From Streptomyces sp. NBC_00775 (GTDB taxonomy: Bacteria; Actinomycetota; Actinomycetes; Streptomycetales; Streptomycetaceae), in the NCBI RefSeq assembly GCF_036347135.1, contig NZ_CP108938.1, positions 9,052,001 to 9,116,000 of the forward strand: a stretch of DNA of 64,000 nt. The letters run 5' to 3'. The position numbers and the translations under genes were made by a program. Positions 8,316 through 17,800 of this stretch are shown here, one piece after another (position 1 is the first letter of the stretch; each line of letters starts with the position of its first letter). The notes beneath the pieces were generated by a model. The model was not told where the DNA came from. It did not search any database and worked only from the letters and a program-made list of their open reading frames with translations.

Positions 8316-9070
8316 GCGAACGCCTCCACGCGGACGCCCGAGTGCTTCAGCCGGTCGCGCACCCTGCGGGCCAGTTCCACCGCGCCCGGCGTGTCCCCGT
8401 GCAGGCACAGGGAGCGGGCGCGGACCGGGATGCGCTCCCCGGAGTGCGAGGTCACCTCGCCGAAGCGGGCGAGGCCCACCGAGCGTTCGACGACCATGTC
8501 CGCGTCCGTGATCACCGCGCCGGCCTGGGTACGCGGCACCAGGGTGCCCTCCTCGGTGTACGCGCGGTCCGCGAACGCCTCGGTGACGGTGGACAGTCCA
8601 GCCTGCTCGGCCACCTTCAGGAAGCGGGAGGAGGGCAGGCCGAGGACGGGCAGGGTGGCGTCCGCCAGCCGTACGCCCTCGACGACCGCCCCCGCCTGCT
8701 CCTCGTCGTGCACGACGCGGTTGTAGAGCGCGCCGTGCGGTTTCACGTACGACACGCGCGTGCCGGCCGCGCGTGCGAAGACCTCCAAGGCGCCGATCTG
8801 GTACGCCACTTCGGCGGCCAGCTCGTCGGCCGGTACGTCCATCGCGCGCCGCCCGAACCCCGCCAGGTCCCGGTAGGAGACCTGGGCGCCGATCCGTACG
8901 CCGCGCTCGGCCGCAAGCTCGCACACCCGCCGCATGGTGGCCGCGTCCCCGGCGTGGAAACCGCAGGCCACATTGGCGCTGGTGACGACGGACAGCAGTT
9001 GTTCGTCGTCGGTCAGACGCCAGCGGCCGAAGCCCTCGCCGAGGTCGGCGTTGAGATCGATCGGGGTCAT
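8312..9070 (-). CDS. pxpA: 5-oxoprolinase subunit A (LamB/YcsF family)
   Basis: 252 residues from ATG 9070, with AGGAGA upstream. The N-terminus IDLNADLGEGFG and the block VTSANVACGFHAGD are the family signature, followed by GAQVSYRDLAGFGRR and the C-terminal CLHGDTPGAV. Length is normal for the family. It is the first pxp gene, 58 nt after the DUF1445 gene, and overlaps pxpB. The gene set matches Bacillus subtilis ycsF-ycsG-ycsI-kipI-kipA, with the transporter type exchanged. Confidence 0.95.
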   Translation of the reverse strand: MTPIDLNADLGEGFGRWRLTDDEQLLSVVTSANVACGFHAGDAATMRRVCELAAERGVRIGAQVSYRDLAGFGRRAMDVPADELAAEVAYQIGALEVFARAAGTRVSYVKPHGALYNRVVHDEEQAGAVVEGVRLADATLPVLGLPSSRFLKVAEQAGLSTVTEAFADRAYTEEGTLVPRTQAGAVITDADMVVERSVGLARFGEVTSHSGERIPVRARSLCLHGDTPGAVELARRVRDRLKHSGVRVEAFA

Positions 9071-9128
9071 GAGGTGTGGTCTCTCCTGTATTTCCTGACC
9101 GGGACCTTCCCGGTCAGGTCATTCCTGT

Positions 9129-9983
9129 TCAGGCCACGCGGTACTGCTCGTCACGGGTGTCCGTGAGGAACATCTGGCCGGGCGCGTGGGTGATCGCGAA
9201 CGGCGGACGGGACGCCATCACGGCGGCCTGGGGTGTCACTCCGCAGGCCCAGAACACCGGGATGTCGTCCGGCGCCGCGTCCACCGGATCGCCGAAGTCG
9301 GGACGCGAGAGATCCTCGATGCCCAGCCCCGACGGCTCACCGCAGTGCACCGGGCTGCCGTGCACGGCGGGCAGCAGACTGCTCTCCCTGATCGCCGCGG
9401 CCAGGTGCTCGGGAGGGACCGGGCGCATCGACACCACCATCGGGCCGTGCAGCCGCCCGGCCGGACGGCACTGGCGCCCCGTCACGTACATCGAGACGTT
9501 GCGCCCCTGCTCGATGTGACGCATGGGGACACCCGCCTCGCTCAGCGCCCACTCGAAGGTGAAGCTGCACCCGATGAGGAACGACACCAGGTCGTCGCGC
9601 CAGCGGTCGGTCACGTCCGTGGGTTCGTCGACCAACTCGCCGTGCTCCCATACCCGGTAGCGCGGCAGATCGGTGCGCAGGTCCGCGCCCTGAGCCAGCG
9701 GAGTGGTCCAGGAGCCAGCGTCGGTGACGTCGAGGACCGGGCACGGTTTCGGGTTGCGCTGGCAGAACAGCAGCATGTCGTACGCCCAGTCGGCGGGCAC
9801 CGAGATCAGATTCGCCTGGGTGTGACCCGCGGCGACTCCGGCGGTGGGGCCCGACACGCCCGAACGGAACTGGGCACGCGCCTTCCTGGGGGTCCACGCG
9901 TGCGCGTGGCCGTCGATTTCCAGCAGGGGCGACGGGCGGTCCTGGGTGAGGTTCGACGGCCGGTCCTGGACGGTGTCGTTCAC
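9129..9983 (-). CDS. DUF1445 (YcsI / D-glutamate cyclase-like) protein
   Basis: 284 residues from GTG 9983 in a GTGA overlap with the MFS transporter gene. Recognisable family stretches are [42 protein letters not shown] and [13 protein letters not shown]. Members are annotated as putative hydro-lyases, and a mitochondrial relative makes 5-oxo-D-proline from D-glutamate. Being encoded directly before pxpABC, as ycsI is in Bacillus, fits a role feeding or balancing the pyroglutamate pool; the exact reaction here is inference. Confidence 0.9.
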   Translation of the reverse strand: MNDTVQDRPSNLTQDRPSPLLEIDGHAHAWTPRKARAQFRSGVSGPTAGVAAGHTQANLISVPADWAYDMLLFCQRNPKPCPVLDVTDAGSWTTPLAQGADLRTDLPRYRVWEHGELVDEPTDVTDRWRDDLVSFLIGCSFTFEWALSEAGVPMRHIEQGRNVSMYVTGRQCRPAGRLHGPMVVSMRPVPPEHLAAAIRESSLLPAVHGSPVHCGEPSGLGIEDLSRPDFGDPVDAAPDDIPVFWACGVTPQAAVMASRPPFAITHAPGQMFLTDTRDEQYRVA

Positions 9984-11299
9984 AGGAGCTCCTTGCCACG
10001 GGTCTCGGGGAGTCCGATCAGTGCCAGCGCGGCGAGGGCGTAGCCGATCGCGCCGAAGACCAGCGCGCCGCCGACGCCCCAGCTGTCGGCCAGGAAGCCG
10101 ACCGTGGTGGGAAAGGCGGCGCCCACGGCGCGCCCCGTGTTGTACGTGAAGCCCTGCCCCGTGCCGCGCACCGCCGCCGGATACAGCTCGCTGAGGAACG
10201 AGCCGAAGCCGCTGAAGATCGCCGACATACAGAAGCCGAGCGGGAAACCGAGCACAAGGAGAAGGGTGTTGGCGCCGCTGGGGATGTTCGCGTACGTGAG
10301 GATGCAGGCCGCCGAGAGGATCGCGAAGAGCAGGATGTTGCGCTTGCGGCCCAGTTTGTCGGTGAGGTAGCCGCCCGTGAGGTAGCCGATGAAGGCTCCG
10401 GAGATCAGGAACGTGAGGTAGCCGCCGGTGCCGACGACGGACAGGCCGCGCTCCGTCTTCAGGTACGTGGGCACCCAGGTGGCCAGCGTGTAGTAGCCGC
10501 CCTGGACACCGGTGGAGAGCAGGACCGCGAAGAACGTGGTGCGCAGGAGGCCGGGAGCCTCGGCCGTACCCGGCTTGAAGATCGCCGCGAACGAACCCTT
10601 CTGGGCGCTCTTCTCGCGCTCGGCGGCCGCCTCGGGAGCGTCCTGCACCCGACGGCGCACCCAGACGACGAGCAGCGCGGGCAGTGCGCCGGTCCAGAAC
10701 ATCACGCGCCAGGCCAGGTCGGTGCCGACGAACTGGAAGACCAGCGTGTAGACGACCACCGCCAGTCCCCAGCCGACGGCCCAGGAACTCTGGACCGCGC
10801 CGAGCGTGCGGCCCCGGTGCTTCGCGCTCGCGTACTCGGCGACCAGGATCGCGCCGACCGCCCACTCGCCGCCGAAGCCGAGGCCCTGAAGGGCACGGAA
10901 CACCAGCAGCGTCTCGTAGTTGGGTGCGAAACCGCAGGCAACGGTGAACACCGCGTAGGTGATCACGGTGATCATCAACGCCCTGACGCGCCCGAACCGG
11001 TCCGCGGCCACGCCGGCGACGGCGCCGCCGATCGCCGAGACGACCAGCGTGACCGTCGTGAACAGGCCGGTCTGGCCGCTGTCCAGGCCGAAGTACGCCG
11101 CCAGCGCGACCATGCTCAGCGGCAGCGTGAAGTAGTCGTACGAGTCGAGGGCATAGCCGCCGAACGCGCCGGCGAAGGCGCGGCGGCCGCGCGGACCGAG
11201 GGCGTGCAGCCAGGCGAACGCGCCTTCCTGGGTGGTGAGTTGTTCCGTGCCGGACCGGGCGTCGGCCGTCAGGGCCTGGGATGGAGGGGTCGTGCTCAT
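9980..11299 (-). CDS. MFS transporter, first gene of the pxp operon
   Basis: 439 residues from ATG 11299. About 12 hydrophobic helices are visible, with the MFS loop motif [12 protein letters not shown] between helices 2 and 3 and its repeat TDKLGRKRN in the second half. [16 protein letters not shown] is typical of metabolite:H+ symporters of the sugar/aromatic-acid groups. The setting suggests import of pyroglutamate or a related amide (inference); in Bacillus this slot holds the Nramp-like YcsG. Divergent from a GntR regulator across a shared palindrome. Confidence 0.88.
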   Translation of the reverse strand: MSTTPPSQALTADARSGTEQLTTQEGAFAWLHALGPRGRRAFAGAFGGYALDSYDYFTLPLSMVALAAYFGLDSGQTGLFTTVTLVVSAIGGAVAGVAADRFGRVRALMITVITYAVFTVACGFAPNYETLLVFRALQGLGFGGEWAVGAILVAEYASAKHRGRTLGAVQSSWAVGWGLAVVVYTLVFQFVGTDLAWRVMFWTGALPALLVVWVRRRVQDAPEAAAEREKSAQKGSFAAIFKPGTAEAPGLLRTTFFAVLLSTGVQGGYYTLATWVPTYLKTERGLSVVGTGGYLTFLISGAFIGYLTGGYLTDKLGRKRNILLFAILSAACILTYANIPSGANTLLLVLGFPLGFCMSAIFSGFGSFLSELYPAAVRGTGQGFTYNTGRAVGAAFPTTVGFLADSWGVGGALVFGAIGYALAALALIGLPETRGKELL

Positions 11300-11403
11300 G
11301 GGCACCTCGCAGTGAGGGACGGAGGGTGCTTGAGGACTGAGCCGTGCCGTGCGGAAGCGGTCGGCGCCGGGGGAGCGGATGGCGCCATGAGGAGCAAGGT
11401 AGA

Positions 11404-11420
11404 GGATCGTTGAACGATCC
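11404..11420. promoter_or_regulatory. Perfect 17-bp palindrome, probable GntR/FCD operator
   Basis: GGATCGTT-G-AACGATCC: 8-bp arms with a single central base, between the MFS/pxp operon and the divergent GntR gene. Size and symmetry suit a dimeric winged-helix regulator. It lies 50 nt before the regulator's ATG and 105 nt before the transporter's ATG, so it could control both. Confidence 0.65.
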
Positions 11421-11469
11421 CTCAATACCCATGTTGTTTCGTTCTTGTATCTGCGATTGAATTCCGGGC

Positions 11470-12177
11470 ATGGCAGAGCAGCTGACGGGACTGGCCGACG
11501 ACCGCGCCCTGCTGGGCCGCACCAGCACCGCCGAACGGGTCTCGGACATCCTTCGGAGCCGTATCGCCGAGGGGTACTTCCCTCCAGGTACACGGCTGTC
11601 CGAGGACAGCATCGGCGGGGCGCTCGGCGTCTCGCGCAACACGCTGCGCGAGGCATTCCGGCTGCTCACGCACGAACGTCTGCTCGTCCATGAACTGAAC
11701 CGGGGCGTCTTCGTACGGGTGCTGACCGTCGAGGACGTCGAGGACATCTACCGCACCCGCGGCCTCGTCGAGTGCGCCGTCGTACGCGGCCTCGGCGAGC
11801 CGCCGTACGCACTGGAAGGCCTCGCCGCCGCGGTCACCGCAGGGCAGCTGGCGGCCGTCGAGAGTGACTGGAAAAGTCTGGGTACGGCCAATATCCACTT
11901 TCACCGGGAGCTGGTGGCGCTGGCCGGCAGCGCCCGGACCGACGAGCTGATGCGCAGCGTCTTCGCCGAACTGCGACTCGCCTTCCACCTCGTGGACGAC
12001 CCGAGGCGGCTGCACGAGCCGTACCTCGCGCGCAACCGCCAGATCCTCCAGGCGTTGCAGGCGGGGGACCGGGATGAGGCCGAGAGGCTGCTCGCGGTCT
12101 ACCTGGGCGACTCGCTGGAGAGGGTCGTCGAGGTGTACCGGCGACGGGTGGCTGAAGGCGGCCAGGGCCTCGGCTGA
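11470..12177 (+). CDS. GntR-family regulator, FCD subfamily
   Basis: 235 residues. The N-terminal winged helix (about residues 18-82) has [21 protein letters not shown] and the recognition region [16 protein letters not shown]; the C-terminal FCD domain (about 92-215) has the characteristic all-helical pattern with metal-binding-type histidines in [12 protein letters not shown]. No clear Shine-Dalgarno precedes ATG 11470. It is divergent from the transporter/pxp operon across a perfect palindrome, so it most likely senses a pyroglutamate- or glutamate-related compound and regulates that operon and itself (inference). In Bacillus the same operon uses the IclR-type KipR. Confidence 0.92.
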   Translation: MAEQLTGLADDRALLGRTSTAERVSDILRSRIAEGYFPPGTRLSEDSIGGALGVSRNTLREAFRLLTHERLLVHELNRGVFVRVLTVEDVEDIYRTRGLVECAVVRGLGEPPYALEGLAAAVTAGQLAAVESDWKSLGTANIHFHRELVALAGSARTDELMRSVFAELRLAFHLVDDPRRLHEPYLARNRQILQALQAGDRDEAERLLAVYLGDSLERVVEVYRRRVAEGGQGLG

Positions 12178-12244
12178 GCCCCTCTCGCGCGGGTGTGACG
12201 GTAGTCGCTTCTGCGTCGTTTGGGTCGTTGTCAGACCGAGGACC

Positions 12245-12250
12245 TAGTCT
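12245..12250 (+). promoter_or_regulatory. -10 hexamer TAGTCT, leaderless start
   Basis: TAGTCT ends 7 nt before the GTG at 12258, which places transcription initiation at or next to the start codon. No Shine-Dalgarno is present, so a leaderless mRNA is likely for the SMC-complex operon. Confidence 0.5.
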
Positions 12251-12257
12251 GTGCACC

Positions 12258-13775
12258 GTGACTTCGCCTGCATCGACGGACAGCGTTCCGCCCCAGCTCA
12301 GCGCGGGGCCGCGCCCCGCGCCGGGCCCGGCCGCCGACGAGGGCCTGGCGCGGCGGCTGCGCGCGCTCGCCTGCACGGCGCCGCTCCACGACCTCGATGT
12401 ACGCAAGGCGAACCTCGCGGGTGAGTACACGGTGTACGGGATGGCGGAGGTCGCCCTCGCCGCCATCGACCTGGTCACACTGAACATGGACTTCGACACG
12501 GGCGCCGACCACGACCAGATAGTGGCCAGACTCATTCCGCGCATCGCCGCCCAGGCCCCGCGGCGGCCCGTCGTCGAGCACGAGCGCGTGGCCCGCTGGG
12601 TCCTCGAGAACCTGATCAACGTCGGCAGCGTCGACCGCGGCTTCCGGGCCGTATACGGCACCTTCGCGCCCGACGGCTCCTATGTGCGCCGCGACTACGA
12701 CTTCAAGCTGATCGAGGAGGTGCCCGGCTACGGGGGGAGCGTCTATCTCCGTACGACCGACGAAGCGGTCAACGTCCTGGTCGGCGCCCTCGACACCGAC
12801 GTCACCAGCGCGCAGATCGCCGCCGAGGTCAAGCTGGAGGTGCTGATCAGCCGCGGCCGGCTCGCCGACGCGCAGCTCGCCGCAGAGCAGGCCCGCTACC
12901 GGACGGTGCAGTACTCGGAGACGCTCCGCAGGGCGCTGGACGCGACCCGGCGCAATGTGCGGGCCGTCGACTGGCTCCAGGCCGTGCCCGACATGATCGC
13001 CGAGGCCCTGGACCACGTCGCCGACCGCTACCGGCACGAGAACGCGATCCTCACCAACATCCGCAAGGCCCGCGACGAGTCCGAGGACCCCGAGCAGAAG
13101 CGCCGCGCCGCCGAGCTCGTCGACATCGTGAAGGACTGCATCCGCAGGCATACGCAGCTGCAGTCCCGGCTCCTGGAGGCGGGCCCGCTCTTCCGCGCCG
13201 AGCAGGACCGGCAGGCCTTCGCCACGCCCATGACGACCTCGGGGATAGACCTCTACGGGCATCTCGTCGCGCCCGTGCTGCCGCTGCCCGTGGAGCAGGC
13301 GCTGCGCGTGACGGACGCGTTCTTCGCGCGCGGGACCGGTCTGCGCACGCCGGTGGCCGTACGCGTGGGGGACCTGGTCGACATACTGCTGACGCCGCCG
13401 GTGGAGCGGGAGCACCTCGGGGCGGAGATGCCCGAGCCGGACCTCATTGCCACGCCGGACGACAGCCGGTTCAGCGAGGAGCAGCTCGCTTCCGCGATGG
13501 AACTGCTGGATCTGCCTTCGGACGCGCCGCGGCGGTTGTCGGGGCTGCTCGCGGAGGCGCGCCGCCGGGATCCCGAACTTCCCTACCTGGTAGCTCTGTT
13601 GGCTGTTCACGCGGCCAGTCCGCCGGTCGGCACCGCGTATCGCCAGGGCGAGGAGAAGCTGTTGTTCGCCGTGGACGACGGGGTCGAGCTGGATGATCCG
13701 GAGTTCGGTGGGGCCGATCTGATCGTGGGGATGGCGCTGCTGGATGCCGTCGGGATGGCGGCGGATCGGCAGTGA
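12258..13775 (+). CDS. MukF/JetA-like subunit of an SMC complex (candidate kleisin)
   Basis: 505 residues from GTG 12258 (MTSPASTD...), chosen because the -10 box lies just upstream; a frame open to 12195 is less likely to be translated. The N-terminal part (about 25-160) is helical and includes LVTLNMDFDTGADHDQIVARL. The middle is rich in long charged helices (EAEDPEQKRR-like segments, ARYRTVQYSETLRRAL), and the C-terminus has compact helical blocks. There is no enzyme motif. Length and position as first gene before a smaller winged-helix protein and a giant SMC-like ATPase match MukF/MksF/JetA. This role is inferred from operon architecture, not from a recognised domain. Confidence 0.6.
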   Translation: MTSPASTDSVPPQLSAGPRPAPGPAADEGLARRLRALACTAPLHDLDVRKANLAGEYTVYGMAEVALAAIDLVTLNMDFDTGADHDQIVARLIPRIAAQAPRRPVVEHERVARWVLENLINVGSVDRGFRAVYGTFAPDGSYVRRDYDFKLIEEVPGYGGSVYLRTTDEAVNVLVGALDTDVTSAQIAAEVKLEVLISRGRLADAQLAAEQARYRTVQYSETLRRALDATRRNVRAVDWLQAVPDMIAEALDHVADRYRHENAILTNIRKARDESEDPEQKRRAAELVDIVKDCIRRHTQLQSRLLEAGPLFRAEQDRQAFATPMTTSGIDLYGHLVAPVLPLPVEQALRVTDAFFARGTGLRTPVAVRVGDLVDILLTPPVEREHLGAEMPEPDLIATPDDSRFSEEQLASAMELLDLPSDAPRRLSGLLAEARRRDPELPYLVALLAVHAASPPVGTAYRQGEEKLLFAVDDGVELDDPEFGGADLIVGMALLDAVGMAADRQ

Positions 13776-13802
13776 GCATGTCATTGGAAGAGCTGGGGAA
13801 GG

Positions 13803-13897
13803 GCGGGTTGCCTGTGACCTGCGGCGTGTTCGTCGCTGGTCGCGCCCACCCGGCAGAGCCGCACATGGCACAGCCCCGCGCCCCCTTCAGGGGCGCT
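13803..13897. repeat. Dispersed intergenic repeat, copy 1
   Basis: Shares long blocks with 60781-60855: GCGGGTTG, GCTGGTCGCGCCCAC, a GGC(A/G)GAGCCGCA block and CAGCCCCGCGCCCC, ending in a GCGCCCC..GGGGCGC hairpin. It fills the 157-nt gap between the first two genes of the SMC operon, where its hairpin could attenuate transcription. This type of intergenic element is common in Streptomyces genomes. Confidence 0.7.
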
Positions 13898-13932
13898 CTT
13901 GTCCCCGTATCGCTGAACAAGGAGCCCCAGTC

Positions 13933-14811
13933 GTGACCGAGCACGTCGAGTGGAGTGAACCGGAAGCCGCCGCCGTGCCGGCGAACGCGCCCGTCACGCC
14001 TGCCGACGCCGCCGACGCGGCGCGGCTCGTCGCCTTTGGGCTGCAGCCCAAATTGCAGCCCGCGCGGGATCAGGAGTACGCGGAGCTGTTGCGGCGCTAC
14101 CGGGAGGACCCGCCCTTCGCGCGGCTTGCCGACGCTGTGGCCGCCGGGCTCGGGCTGGTCGTCCTGGAGGTGTCGCCGCGCGCGGGGATGGCGGTGACCG
14201 CCGCCGAGGACTCGGTGTTCGCCGTGCGTATGGGCGACTACGCGCGTCGTGCGTCAGCCGACTCGGGGGACCGTTTCCTGCACGGGCTCGCACATCTCGC
14301 CGTCGCCGCCATGGCGTTCCCGCGCCCCGAGGACCTCGCGGACGACGGGTACATCGGGCGCGTCTCGGTCAACGGCGTCGATGCCTTCGTACGGCAGGCC
14401 TGCCGTCGCCTTGAGGAGCGGGCCGAGGGGCAGGGCGAGAACACCGACCCTGCGACCGAGGCGCCCGGGCTTGAGTCGGCCTGGCGGATCTGGGCGCGGC
14501 GCAGCTCCACCGGGGCCACCAAGGACGCGCGAAGACTGGCCGGCTCGACCACCGGCATCGTCGGCAAGGCCGTCGCGTTCCTCACCGACTCCGGGTTCCT
14601 GCAGCGCACTGGGGACGACTCCGGGGGGACATACCGGACGACGGCCCGCTATCAGCTCCAGGTCCGTGACATGGCGGGCAGCGCGGCGATGGCCGAGCTC
14701 CTTGAGCTGGGCATCGTCCCGGTGACCGACGGCACCGCGACTCTGCTGCCCGCCGAGGACGCCGACGACCTGGAGCTGGCGGCCGACGCCGGGCTGCCGT
14801 TCCACTCCTGA
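13933..14811 (+). CDS. MukE/JetB-like subunit of an SMC complex (winged-helix protein)
   Basis: 292 residues from GTG 13933 with AAGGAG at good spacing. The N-terminal 30 residues are Ala/Pro-rich. The C-terminal half has a winged-helix look: TGIVGKAVAFLTDSGFLQRT followed by a beta hairpin YRTTARYQLQVRDMAG. An acidic tail (EDADDLELAADAG) ends the protein. Small double-winged-helix proteins of this size bind the kleisin in MukBEF, MksBEF and Wadjet complexes. It sits 39 nt before the SMC-like gene. The assignment rests on fold-like pattern and gene order and needs a structure search to confirm. Confidence 0.6.
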   Translation: MTEHVEWSEPEAAAVPANAPVTPADAADAARLVAFGLQPKLQPARDQEYAELLRRYREDPPFARLADAVAAGLGLVVLEVSPRAGMAVTAAEDSVFAVRMGDYARRASADSGDRFLHGLAHLAVAAMAFPRPEDLADDGYIGRVSVNGVDAFVRQACRRLEERAEGQGENTDPATEAPGLESAWRIWARRSSTGATKDARRLAGSTTGIVGKAVAFLTDSGFLQRTGDDSGGTYRTTARYQLQVRDMAGSAAMAELLELGIVPVTDGTATLLPAEDADDLELAADAGLPFHS

Positions 14812-14850
14812 CCGCCTGAACTTCGTTTACGACTACGAGAGTCCGCCGCC

Positions 14851-17800
14851 ATGTACGAGCTGTCCCGGGTCCGCCTCTACTCCATTGGGCCTGCCGGTGC
14901 GCGCTATGCCGACACCGTGCTTGACCTGCGGGGTGTCGGCGAGCCCGTGCCCGACCCCGCGCCTACCCAGGCGGAGTTCTTCGAGGAGGAGCCCGTCGGA
15001 CCGCCGCGTCGGCCCGCGCCCGCGGGGGTGCTCTTCCTGGAGAACGGCGGCGGCAAGTCGGTGCTGCTCAAGCTGATCTTCTCGGTGATGCTGCCGGGCC
15101 ACCGCAACACGCTGGGCGGCGCCAGCTCCGGTGTGCTGCGCAAGTTCCTGCTCGCCGACGACTGCGGGCATGTCGCGCTGGAGTGGCAGCACACGCTGAC
15201 CGGCGAGTGCGTCGTGGTCGGCAAGGTGAGCGAGTGGCGGGGGCGGCAGGTCTCCAACGACCCGCGGAAGTTCGCGGAAGCCTGGTATTCGTTCCGACCA
15301 GGTCCCGGGCTGAGCCTGGACAACCTGCCCGTCGCCGAGGCCACCGCCGTACGGCCGTCCGTCGAGGGCGCGTCCGGCGCGCAGGGGCGGCGGCGGACCA
15401 TGAAGGGCTTCCGGGACGCGATCACCGAGGCGGGCAAGGCGTATCCGCATCTCGAAGTGCACTGGGAGGAGATCCACGACCGCTGGAACGAGCATTTGAC
15501 GGATCTTGGCCTGGATCCCGAACTCTTCCGCTACCAGCGGGAGATGAACGCCGACGAGGGCGAGGCCGCCGGTCTCTTCGCGGTCAAGAAGGACTCCGAC
15601 TTCACCGACCTGCTGCTGCGCGCGGTCACCGATACCCGGGACACGGACGGACTCGCCGATCTGGTCGGCGGCTTCGGCAACAAGCTGGGGCGGCGCGCCG
15701 AGCTCATCGCCGAGCGGGACTTCACGGCCGGGTCCGTGGATCTGCTCGGCCGGATCGTCGAGGCCGCCGAGGCGCGGGCACGCACGCGTGACATCCACGC
15801 GGGCGCCGAGCGGCGTACGCGGACGCTGGCGCGGCGGCTGTCCGCGCGGGCCGTACAGGAGCGCGTGCGCGCCGGTGAACTCGCGCAGCGGGTGACGGCC
15901 GCCGCGTACGCCGTGACTCATGCGGAGGGCGCACGCGAGCGCAGTTCCCTGATCGCCGCCGAACTCGCCTACCGGCACGCCTCGTTGGCACTCGCCGGAG
16001 CGGAGAAGTCCGCAGCCGCGCAGAAGCGCGAGCTGGCCGACGCCCGCACACTGCACTCGGCCTGGCAGGCCGCCGAGGCCGTACTGCGGCACCGCGCCGC
16101 CGCTGACCGCTCCGCGCGCGTGGCCGCCGCGATCCTGGAGGCCGAGCGGGACGCCGCGCCCGCGCTCGCCGCGCGCGCGAGGGCCGCCGTCGACCTCGTA
16201 CGCGCCCTGCACCGCGCCGCCGAAGGCGCCGAGGCGCTCGCCAACGAGGAGGAGGAGCGGTCCGCCGGGCTCCAGGAGATCGGCTCGACGGCGTACGCGG
16301 ACTCGACCGCCGCGGCCACCGCCGCGCAGCGCGCCCGCAGCGAGGTGGGGCATCTGCGCCAGCGTCTGAGCGAGGTCGAGCAGGAGACCGCCGAGGCGGT
16401 CCGCGCCGGCTGGCTCGACGACAGCGCCCCCGACGCCGACCCGGCCCGCGCCGCTCTCGCCGCCAGCGATGCCGAGAAGACTGCCGTCGCTGCCTGGGAC
16501 ACCGCGCGGGAGGCCTCGCGGCGCGCTTCGGAGCACGCTCGGGAGGCCGCGTCCGCCGAGTCGCGCGCCGAGCTCACGGCGGCGCGCGCGGCGGACGCGG
16601 CGACCGCGGCGGAACTGGCGTACGACGGGGAGCGGCGTACGGCCGAGGCGCTGGCGGGGGAGGAACGGCTCGCGGAACTGCTGAGCCTCCCCGGCAGCGG
16701 CGTTCGCCACGGTGTTCCGCAGCCGCGGCGTGATGAGGAAGCCGACAGTTCCGCCAGTCCCGGTGGAGCCCCGTTCACTCCCGAAGAGCTGGACCACTAC
16801 GCCGACGAACTCCGCGAGCTCCTCGACGACGGCGTAGCCTCCGCCGAACGTCAGCTCTTCGAACTGCGCACCGCCGCGGCCGATGACGCGCGCATCCTCG
16901 GGGCACTCGGTGACGGAGGGCTGCTGCCCCCCGGGCCGGACGTGCTGGCCACCGTCGAGTACCTCGGCGAGCACGGGATCCCCGCACTGCCGGGATGGCG
17001 CTACCTCGCGCAGGCCGTCGACCCCGTCGACCACGCGCGCGTACTGGCCGCGAGGCCGGAGCTGGTCGACGGTGTGATCATCACCGACCCGGACACGCAC
17101 GCACGGGCCCGCGAGGCGCTCAGCGACGCGGCACTGCTGCCGCGGTCCGCCGTGGCCGTGGGCACCGCCGCAGCGCTGCTCGCCCCGACTCCGGCCCCCG
17201 ACGCGGGCGACGGCGACGTGTTCCTCGTACCGCCGAACCCGGCCATGCACGACGAGCATGCCGCCGACGAGGAACGGCAGGCGCTGCGCACCCGCGCGAC
17301 CCAGCGGGACGAGGAGATCCGCACTCTTGCGGCACGGCTCGGCAAGGACCGTGAGCTGGCGGCGCGCCTGGCGTCCTGGCGGACCGGCTGTCCGGCGGGG
17401 CGACTCGTCGAGCTCGCCACGGCCGCCGGGGACGCGCGCGCGTTCGCCGAGGAGGCCGAGGCCGAACTGGCCGAGGCGCGTACCGTCCGGGCGGAGGCCG
17501 ACGAGGCGGCGGCCGAGGCGGCCCACGTACGGGACGAGCGGCAGGAGGCCGCCCAGCGGGCCCGGCGTGCCGCCGACGCGCTCGCCGGACTCGCCTACCG
17601 GCTGCGCGAGCGCGCAGGCTGGCAGGTCAAGGTCCGCGAACTCGCCGATGAGGCAACGGAGTCGGAGGCCCGCGCCCAGGTCTGCCTGGAGCGCGCCCGT
17701 GCCGCCGACGAGGACCGCCGGGCCGCTCAGCGCGCCGCCGACGACGCCCGCCGCACGGCCCGCGCGCTGCGTGCCGAGCGCGCGGAGATCGCGGGCGCCC

